DNA of 64,000 nucleotides. It comes from Rhabdophis nuchalis (taxonomy: Eukaryota > Chordata > Lepidosauria > Squamata > Natricidae). Shown here piece after piece: positions 56,468-64,000 of this stretch; positions within the stretch are counted from its first letter, which is position 1, and each line of letters begins with the position of its first letter. The notes under the pieces were generated by a model. It ran no database searches. It was given only the letters and a program-made list of their open reading frames with translations, and had not been told where the DNA came from. A program made the position numbers and the translations under genes. The stretch is taken from NCBI GenBank assembly GCA_039707465.1, contig CM077658.1:19519232-19583231 (forward strand), written 5' to 3'.

Positions 56468-56706
56468 TACAGGCTCAGTGGCTAAGAGAGGTCGACAGTT
56501 CGGTGGTTCGAATCCCTAACACCCCGTAACGGAGTGAGCTCCCGTGACTTGCCCCAGTTTTTGCCAACCTAGCAGTTCGGAATTACATAAAAATGTGGGT
56601 AGAAAAATAGCGAACACCTTTGGTGGGAAGGTAATAGCGTCCCACGCACCTTCAGCGTTTAGTCATGCCAGTCAAATGACCACGGAGACATCCGAAGACG
56701 TCTCCC
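56468..56706 (+). mobile_element. Sauria-type SINE, 3'-truncated
   Basis: GGCTCAGTGGCTAAGAGAGG (A-box deleted by several bases), perfect B box GGTTCGAATCC, body to GACCACGGAGACATC. The 3' end is missing before a poly-G. Confidence 0.9.
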
Positions 56707-57114
56707 TGAGAAAGGGGGGGCGGGGGAGAGAGACCTAGCTAAAAATAACTTTGTAATTATTGATTTGTAGTTATTGAGTAACTTATGTGAAGAATATGGG
56801 AAGTCCCCTTTTTGTATATTTTTTCCTTTCTTTTCTGTTTTTCCTCATTTTTTCTTTTCTCACACTTTTCATTTTCGCTTTGATTTCTTCTGTTTTCTTT
56901 CTTTTTGTCCTTACTTTACATTTGTTGGTTTCTAGTTTCTATCTTCTCTTTTTAAGCTTCCACAAAAATCATCTTAAAAAAGGAAAAATGATGCCCCCTG
57001 TTATTCTTTCAAAGAATCTTCAAACAGCATCTACATATATTATGCTAATTTATTGTGTTTACTGTGGATTTTGATTTTTTGATCATCTCTATCCTTGATC
57101 TTGCAAAGGGGTGC
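56707..57114. other. Unique T-rich sequence
   Basis: The Phe/Leu/Ser frame 56787-57074 is the translation of a T-rich stretch and not credible. Confidence 0.5.
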
Positions 57115-57170
<56 letters not shown>

Positions 57171-57171
57171 T
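57115..57171. repeat. (ATT)n microsatellite
   Basis: About 19 units. Confidence 0.95.
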
Positions 57172-58308
57172 TCTAAAGGACAACAGTCGTGAACCTTGAC
57201 ATGGCAAAGGGGTTTTGTGAGTATGTCATTTTTATTATCGTCCTGTAGCTTCCTTGGCTTTCCACATTTCAATTACTGTTAAGTCTTAGAGAAACAGACT
57301 TTCAAGGGGGAACGCATATTTACTTCCCACAATAGAGTTGAAATTGTGTTCAAGAGGTAATCTATATTATTTCATAATCCTGGAAGGTAGATGTGAACGA
57401 TTCTCAGACATATTATCTCCCTTTGCACAAAAGAGCGGTGATTTCTTGATAACAGTGGTTATGTTCCTTTTGGCCACTGTTTCTTCCCTTCTGAGTTCAT
57501 TTAAAAATGATCTACGGGGAAAGAAACTTAGAAAATGGTCTGAAGTCCAGATTCTCTTTTTCAGGGAAAGTTACAAAACTGCCTTCACTACACACCGAAT
57601 GTAAATCTATCTTCACCCTCAACATCAGGCTGAAGAAATACAAACTGAAAGGTAGAGAGAGAGAAAACAAACTCACTTTACAAGTATTGATTTATCACTC
57701 GGTGCCCGTAGCTGAATTATAAAATGGCTTGGATTTATGATTGAATACCAAAATACGACGTTCTTACCAATGTGTTGATGATGCTTAGACTAAAAAAAAA
57801 AGCTCTCATTTGCCAAGGATTGCTTGTTTTCCAAGTCACACTTTTATTTTACCTTATTTTATGATTTTATAAAAGAAAACAAGTTACACTGGAACAGATG
57901 GCTGGTGAGAACAAACAAAGCACAGATTTGGGGAGCTATAATTTCTTTGACCAAAGTAATATTTTCATCTAGGCTTCTTCAGAGCAGGCTTTTATTCTTG
58001 ATGCAAGCAGACCTTCACCCTTCTTCTACCAGGAAAGATAAAAGTTGAAATGAAAAATACTGAAAGAATTCTATGGATCTTTCTCCATTTTCTCGGTAGG
58101 CCTGACCATCTGTTTATCATTTTATATTACTCGGTGCTAATCAGGGGACCTTTGAGTCACCAGCTACAAAGCGTATCGGGAGATGACTCGTTTCCATATG
58201 TTCTGTGCATAGATTTTGAAAGGGGAAATAAATACATGGAGAGTGAGTTGTTGTTTTTTTTAAACGTAGAGAACAAATCGCTTTTCCCCCTCACAAAATG
58301 TGAAGACT
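57172..58308. other. Unique sequence
   Basis: 1.1 kb without a recognised repeat; frames 57338-57604 and 58050-58403 lack domains. Confidence 0.45.
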
Positions 58309-58357
58309 GTACAGACGTTCCTCAACTTACGACCACAATTGAGCTCAAAATTTCTGT
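58309..58357 (+). mobile_element. Tigger-like MITE left end
   Basis: ACAGACGTTCCTCAACTTAC and GACCACAATTGAGCTC, abutting an LTR family 1 copy. Confidence 0.7.
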
Positions 58358-58634
58358 TGCTTTGTGGCCCACCAGAGGAACTGGCAGCAGATTCAGACAG
58401 TGAGGAGGTTGGGGAGGAACCTGGGCCAGTCCTGGAGTCTAGGGAAGGCTCTGAGGAGGGCTCTGTGTCAGAGGCAGAGAGGGAGCCAGAGCCTTATGCC
58501 AGTTATCAGCTGCCTTCAGAGTCAGACATCAGTGAGGCAGACAAACAGCTGGAGCCTGTTCCCGATGTGCGCATGTGCAGAGTTGCCAGACGAAGGGAAC
58601 AGCTAAGGAACAAGGGTCGACTTGGGAGTAAGGC
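58358..58634 (+). mobile_element. LTR family 1, 5' half
   Basis: TTTGTGGCCCACCAGAGGAA start, the longest open form of the recurrent acidic frame (58300-58695), to ACTTGGGAGTAAGG. Confidence 0.85.
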
Positions 58635-58692
58635 AGGCATGAAATCCTATTTTCTTCACTACCAGTTTGGTAGAGGGAGCGTGCGCCCTGGA
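58635..58692. mobile_element. hAT-type MITE end fragment
   Basis: CAGGCATGAAATCC and CACTACCAGTTTGG resemble the left terminus at 13801. Right end not found. Confidence 0.5.
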
Positions 58693-59724
58693 TGAATCTA
58701 GACCGTCTACATCAGCTTAACTTCCCAAGGTTGAAGGGAAGATATTGTAATTTCATGTTTAGTACCTTTTATAGAAGATTTAAAGCTGTGCATTGAGTTT
58801 ATTTTTAAGTATGTTGTATTATAGGTAGCAATATTTTTATTCAGATTTCAAACTCGTGTGTCAAAGCGCAAATACTATCCAGAGATCAAACAAGTGACTC
58901 CAATTTATGAGATTCCTTGGCTTACTCCATACATGATAGTCATTATTTTATCAATAAGAGTTTCCCATCTGGGTCAAAAGAGTTATGCTTATTTTTTTTT
59001 TCAGTGTTACTGTCACATTTGTTAACTTTTTCTGGAACATGGTGCGATTTTTAATAAGCATTCTGCAACCCAACACAGAAGATCCTTTCTGTTAATTCCC
59101 TCATTATGGGGAAAGATGGAGAAATGCAAAGTTTCTCTTTGTTAACCAGAAATAATAAACATGCACGGAAAATTATGTACACACATTCCAACTCCGAGGT
59201 GGCTAATCTCAGGAAAGCCCTGGAGTAAGAGACTAACATCATACGGATAGTCAACACTTAATGCCTAACATTAATGCTAGGAGATAAAGTGGGACATCAT
59301 TCTACATTCTCTATTTTCCTATGGTCTTCATAACTACATTTCATAGGATTGAAATGTGTTGGTGTGGGAGATGATCAGGCTGAGACTGAGGGAGGGGTCA
59401 AAGGTCTCATCAGTCTTGAATCCTTTTGCTTTGACCGTTAGTAGTTCAGATTCTTGTAAAGAGCTTAAGCTTGCAATAAATGTTTATACTCATATGAACT
59501 GCCTGGATTTTCTGATTTTCCTGGGGTTTAACATTTGGAAAAATAGTGGTTGCATTCACAGGACATGCTAACCCAATCCTCCCCAACCACATTTTAACCA
59601 TGGTAGGATTTGCAAACTGAGCCAGCATGTTTTTGTGTGTGCAATACTTCATGGAGTATTTACCTCCGCATAGAGGAATGTGGTTTGCAGATACTAGCAG
59701 TGGAATAGTAGCAGACAGCGAATA
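58693..59724. other. Unique sequence
   Basis: 1 kb with no recognised repeat or gene. Confidence 0.45.
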
Positions 59725-60330
59725 ACAGAGTTGGACGGGGCCTTGGAGGTCCTCATGTCCAACTCCCTGTTCAAGCAGGAAACCTTAAACCCGTGATGGT
59801 GAGCCTACAGCACACTTGCCCAAAGTAGCAGGTGAAGCCATGTCGCCTGGCACGTGCGGCCTTGCCTGTTTATCTTCCTGGTTTCTGGTATGCATGCATG
59901 TGTGATGATCAGCTGTTGTTCATGCATGCAGCAGTGCCGCAAACGGGTGTGCTCATGAACGCCGACAAGCTGATTGTCGGTGATTGTAGCCCGGAGGTTC
60001 AGCTTCTCTGGAGCGCGATCTCTTCACGCACACATCAGTGCCAAAAACCAGCCTGCACGTGTGCACCAGCCAGTTGATCATCGGGCATGCATGCGTGCTA
60101 GAACCCAGAAGTTCAGCTTTTCCAGAGTGCAGCCCTGAAGATTGAGCGTGCACATGCACGACATTTCCGTGGGACCTTTTCAGCCCTTGGTGCCGAAAAG
60201 GTTTGCCATCCCTGCCTTTTACCATTTCAGACAAAGGATTGTCCAATCTCTTCTTCAAAACCTCCACAACTTGGAGCACACAAGTTCTGGAGGCAAGTCA
60301 TTCCACTGATTAATTCTCCTCACTGTCAGA
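59725..60330 (-). mobile_element. CR1 LINE 3' end split by a MITE
   Basis: 59725-59790 is the 3' UTR complement (GCCTTGGAGGTCCTCATGTC); 60215-60330 resumes with TTCAGACAAAGGATTGTCCA and runs to the SEVVGAP-type region. Confidence 0.88.
59791..60214. mobile_element. hAT-like MITE (424 bp) in CR1
   Basis: CCGTGATGGTGAGCC at the left and GGTTTGCCATCCCTG at the right are inverted with changes. Approximate 8-bp duplication CCTTAAAC/CCTTTTAC. Interior rich in GCATGCATG-type palindromes. Frames 59832-60279 are spurious. Confidence 0.68.
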
Positions 60331-60789
60331 AAATACCCTGTGGAGCACCTCACTTCAGCCTGGAGGAACATGGTTTGCAGATACAAACAGCTGCACAGGA
60401 GCAGAGAATGGGTAGGGTGTGCTACCCTGTGGAACTCCGTAATGATAGCGATTCTCTCTCAAAACAACCTTTTCATTTGTCAGTCACGATATGGTCACAG
60501 AAAACAACAACTTCTGCAGTCTCTGCCAAATCATAAGAATGAAAGCATTGTAGAGTTATCCTTGGCAGAATGTTGATGCCAAACTTAACAACCTAAATGA
60601 TTTCTTGGCAACATTGGCCTCGCTGTCGTTTATAGGTAACCGAGAAACATCAACAGATCTAACTGATGTTAGGGCTGCCAGGCTCTTAACCATCACGCAA
60701 AGTAATTTCGGTAGCTGCATTAGAACAGAATGTAGTAGCAGATAGATTCCCTGAACATGCAAAAACCCCTCTGTTAACCATTCATGACT
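60331..60789. other. Unique sequence
   Basis: No recognised feature. Confidence 0.45.
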
Positions 60790-61435
60790 ATGAATGGGGC
60801 TCCCCTTGAGGTGCACCCGAAGACTTCAGCTGGTCCAGAATGCAGCCGCGCGAGCAATAATGGGAACCGCAAGGTACGCCCATATAACACCGCTCTTGCG
60901 TGAGCTGCACTGGCTGCCTGTCGTCTTTCGGGTACGCTTCAAGGTGCTGGTTGTCATCTTTAAAACGCTCCATGGCTCGGGATCTAGCTATCTGCGGGAT
61001 CGGATCCTGCCCCATACATCCTCACGGCCGATCCGCTCCCACAGAGAGGGACTTCTCCGGGTGCCGTCCACTAGACTGTGTCAGCGGGCGACGCCCAGGG
61101 GAAGGGCCTTCTCTGTGGCGGGCCCAGCCCTCTGGAACGACCTCCCCCCCCGACATTAGAACAACTACGGACCTCCGCTCCTTCCGTCGAAAACTGAAAA
61201 CACACTTTTTCTGTCTGGCCGGCCTTGGTTAGTCTCTACCTCTGGGGTGTTTAGGGAATTTAGTTTTAATGGGGTTTTTAGCGCAGGGACGATCAATTTA
61301 ATCTGCTTTTATTTATTGTATTTATTGTTTGTATATATTTTTATATGTTTTAATTTCCCTGTGCATCGCTCCGAGTCCCCTTGGGGAGAGGACGCGGTAT
61401 ACAAAATTAAATATTATTATTATTATTATTATTAT
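60790..61435 (+). mobile_element. L2 LINE 3' end with (ATT)n tail
   Basis: Frame 60794-61159: MGLPLRCTRRLQLVQNAAAR, LHWLPVVFRVRFKVLVV, SHREGLLRVPSTRLC, AFSVAGPALWNDLPP, shifted by one base near 61150 into LKTHFFCLAGLG. 3' UTR box at 61365-61395, tail (ATT)n 61409-61433. Confidence 0.94.
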
Positions 61436-61499
61436 GGGGGTATTTATTTATCTACTTATTTTATTTTGCCATATGTTTCCAACTCTGTTAAGATGTAGA

Positions 61500-61690
61500 C
61501 CGGGGGTGTTAAACTCGATTTCATTGAGGGCCACATCAAGGTTGTGGGGGGGGGTCAGGGTGGGCGTGGCCAGCTCAACATCACTCATGTCGGGGATACC
61601 TGTTGTGGCCCGAGGGCTCTTTCAGCAAAAATGACCTCTCGAGCTCCGTTTTTGGCCGCAACAGCCTCCTGCAAACCTCTGCCAGTGCCA
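61500..61690 (+). mobile_element. hAT-like element left part
   Basis: CGGGGGTGTTAAACTCGATT and TCATTGAGGGCCACATCAAG are typical of hAT-type non-autonomous elements beginning CAGGGGTGT. Ends where CR1 starts; no duplication. Confidence 0.6.
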
Positions 61691-62060
61691 TCCCGAGCGA
61701 TGGATAGAAACTAATCAAGGAGAGAAGCAACCTGAAACTAAGAAGAAATATCCTGACAGTGAGAACAATTAATCACTGGAACGACTTGCCTCCAGAAGTT
61801 GTGAATGCCCCAACACTGTAAGTTTTTAAGAAGAGATTGGACAACCCTTTATCTGAAAAGGTATAGGGCAGGAGTCACCAACCTTTTGGACCTCAGGGAC
61901 CACTAAATTCATAATTTTAAATCTTGCAGACCACCAATATGAATTCTTTAAAAGAATCACGGACCACTAGTTGGTGACCGCTTGTATAGATTTTTCTGCC
62001 TAAGTAGGGAAGGGGAAACTAGAAGACCTCCAAGGTCCCTTCCAACTCTGTTATTCTATC
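61691..62060 (+). mobile_element. CR1 LINE 3' end split by a hAT MITE
   Basis: 61691-61868 encodes the C-terminus (TINHWNDLPPEVVNAPT); 61984-62060 has the 3' UTR (GAAGACCTCCAAGGTCCCTT). The two halves join cleanly across the MITE. Confidence 0.9.
61869..61983. mobile_element. hAT-type MITE (about 115 bp) in CR1
   Basis: CAGGAGTCACCAACC at the left and TTGGTGACCGCTT at the right are inverted. Possible duplication GTATAGGG/GTATAGAT (6 of 8). Confidence 0.75.
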
Positions 62061-62751
62061 TATTTGTGAATTCTTAATTTGGCATCAGCTTTTCCCCCCC
62101 AAAGCATTCCTCCTTGATTAAATCAAGTTGCATTTTTTCTTCCTGTTCTTCTCCAAAAGTGAAGCTTGACTTCCACAGGCATACCAACTTAAGGCCTGAG
62201 TTTGATATCAGTAAAGCAGGGAGCCGAAATCAGAATCAATAACCAACTTGTCCTGGATCACAAACACGCACTGCAAATAAAATGGCCTTCCACCATAGTA
62301 GAGGTAATTTAAAAACCCAACATATTCAATACGTTCTCTATTGATTATTTCACGAAGAGTTTCTGAAGGCTAATGAAAGCAGCTGGCACCAGCTTCGGTA
62401 CACATATGGATGCTGTTGTCCTGGCAACAGTCGGGAGAGGGGGGGGGACCTGTGAGATCTCACCAGGCAAATGTGATGGAAATGCAGCATCTTGCAGAGA
62501 GAATAAGCTAAACGACAGCATTAAAGAATGAGCACAACTCTATCCTCTTCAAAAAAAATCTTCCCCTCCCCATCCAATTAGATCACTACCCAGTTGGAAT
62601 TGCAGAGTACAGGACTGAAAAGAGATGCTGGTAAATAGAAATAATGGCCTGTGTGATTTGTGTGATATGATATACAACATTTGGCCTCCCCGGGAACACG
62701 CTAACAGGACCCCCACCAATGAATATTTAGACAGCCTCAATCAGCTATCAA
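62061..62751. other. Unique sequence
   Basis: Poly-G 62441-62451. No recognised gene. Confidence 0.45.
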
Positions 62752-63036
62752 AAGTGGCGCAGTGGCTAAGATGCTGAGCTTGTAGATCAGAAAGGTCGGC
62801 AGTTTGGTTGTTCAAATCCCTAGCGCCACATAACGGAATGAGCTCCCATTACTTGTCCCAATTTATGCCAATCTAGCAGTTTGAAAGCATGTAAAAAATG
62901 CAAGTAGAAAAATAGGGACCAACTTTGGTGGGAAGGTAACAGCGCTCTGTACACCTTCGGCGTTGAGTCATGCCGGCCACATGACCATGGAGACATCTTC
63001 GGACAGCGCTGGCTCTTCGGCTTTGAAATGGAGATA
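62752..63036 (+). mobile_element. Sauria-type SINE, left member of inverted pair
   Basis: AAGTGGCGCAGTGGCTAAGA head; degraded B box GGTTGTTCAAATCC; body to GGCTTTGAAATGGAGATAAG. Confidence 0.92.
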
Positions 63037-63228
63037 AGCTTCTCATCAAAAGTGGTGCCTATTTTTCTTCTTGCATTTTTGCGTGCTTTCGAACTGCTAG
63101 GTTGGCAGAAGCTGGGACAAGTAACAGGAGCTCACTCCGTTACACGGTGCTAGGGATTCTAACTGCCGAACTGCTGACCTTTCTGATCGACAAGCTCAGC
63201 ATCTTACCCACTGAGCCACTGCATCCCT
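63037..63228 (-). mobile_element. Sauria-type SINE, right member of inverted pair
   Basis: Starts mid-body in reverse (CTATTTTTCTTCTTGCATTT) and ends with the head complement CCACTGAGCCACTGCATCCC. 3' part missing. Confidence 0.92.
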
Positions 63229-63235
63229 TACACTA

Positions 63236-63440
63236 TACTAGAGATGTCCAATTTTTGCAACCATTCTTCCCATGCTTTAGCCTCCAGTTTCCTAATCTTC
63301 TTGGTTGCTCTTCTCTATACTCTTTCCAGAATTTCAATCTTCCCTTTATATTGTGGTGACCAAAACTGGATGCAGCCCAATAATTGGTCCCATTACTTCT
63401 CCCCAATCTACCCCCACAGTGTCTCGGGGTCACATAATCT
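63236..63440 (-). mobile_element. CR1 LINE, internal fragment
   Basis: GCTTTAGCCTCCAGTTTCCT, GTTGCTCTTCTCTATACTCT and TATTGTGGTGACCAAAACTG match 54915-55035. Confidence 0.85.
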
Positions 63441-63445
63441 TTTTT

Positions 63446-63636
63446 GCAACCTTCTGACAAGTAAAGTCAACGAGGAAAGCAGAACGGTGTTACTAACTTA
63501 ACAACTGCAGTGATTCACTTAGCAACTGTGGCAAGAAAGGTCGTACAATGGAACAAAAGTCACTTAGGGACTGTCTCCCTTAGCAGCAGAACCTTTGGGC
63601 TGAATTGTGATCATACGTCAAGGACCATCTATAGTT
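63446..63636 (+). mobile_element. Tigger-like MITE, right half
   Basis: TTAACAACTGCAGTGATTCA, AGCAACTGTGGCAAGAAAGG and the eroded terminal GTCAAGGACCATCTATAG. Confidence 0.8.
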
Positions 63637-63933
63637 GAACTGTCTCCCCCTGACTCTGTCCCAATTTTCCTGAATGAAACCCCATCTAAATCACTTTGCT
63701 TCTAAGCCAGTGTTGCTGTGGCATCTTCGCTAATGCTAAATAAGCAATAAATTTTATCAGTGTTGTTGTGACATTCGGTTTGCTTTCAGATATGAATTAA
63801 TGATGACCAGTGAAATTACAAAGACTATCAGTATATCAACACCTTGAAGTCTGTCAGACCGCTGCCCTTTGGAGAGCTGTACTTGCTTAATGCAAGACTG
63901 AATTGCAGTGATAAGAAGATGTGTTAGTGATAC

Positions 63934-63934
<1 letters not shown>
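63637..63934. other. Unique spacer
   Basis: No recognised feature. Confidence 0.4.

Positions 63935-63974
<40 letters not shown>
63935..63974. repeat. (CA)n microsatellite
   Basis: Perfect CA run near the window end. Confidence 0.95.
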
Positions 63975-63975
<1 letters not shown>

Positions 63976-64000
63976 ACTGTACGTAAGTGAGCAGCCTTAG

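Overview
The window looks like a repeat-dense, gene-poor stretch of a squamate reptile genome, most probably a snake. I recognise no host protein-coding exon, RNA gene or CpG-island promoter. The evidence for the lineage is the repeat mix: tRNA-derived SINEs of the Sauria-SINE type with an ACCTTT-like 3' end, Bov-B (RTE) LINE fragments on both strands, CR1 and L3-like CR1 3' ends running into (TTCTG)n or (ATTCT)n tails, L2 3' ends with (ATT)n tails, squamate-type L1 tails, Penelope-like fragments, and very long GATA/GACA/CTAT microsatellites. All LINE copies are 5'-truncated and most are broken by stops; almost every longer open frame is either a piece of a LINE ORF2 C-terminus or low-complexity sequence.

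Layout. 0-6 kb: unique AT-rich DNA, a SINE/CR1 chimera, a GATA/GACA block, a 166-bp perfect (AAT)n/(ATT)n palindrome abutting an L2. 6-16 kb: a Tigger-like MITE split by a 580-bp solo LTR with 5-bp target duplication; L2; hAT-type MITEs; an L3-like CR1; a Penelope-like fragment; and a four-layer nest at 13.68-14.99 kb (CR1 split by a hAT MITE that is itself split by a second-family solo LTR, plus an L2). 16-31 kb: CR1, Sauria SINEs, a CCGTATTTTTC-type MITE, a 93-bp-arm Penelope inverted repeat, Bov-B, L1, and a Penelope copy split by a hAT MITE. 31-46 kb: Rex1-like LINE copies, LTR family 1 (one copy split by a hAT MITE with a perfect 8-bp duplication), Bov-B, LTR family 2, and a SINE-Penelope composite. 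46-64 kb: L2 inside LTR family 2, a 430-bp CTAT/CTAC array with a higher-order repeat, a second copy of the SINE-Penelope junction, inverted CR1 and SINE pairs, and more nested MITEs.

Between these lie roughly 0.3-1.6-kb unique, AT-rich blocks with runs rich in TAAT-type homeodomain cores. They could be regulatory DNA of a gene desert, but only an alignment to other reptiles would tell. There are no operons or pathways here: the interactions are parasitic, namely SINEs using LINE machinery, MITEs using absent transposases, and element tails seeding microsatellites. The most interesting signals are the two loci sharing the same SINE-Penelope junction, the Penelope fold-back palindromes, and the set of hAT MITEs with readable 8-bp target duplications that order the insertions in time.
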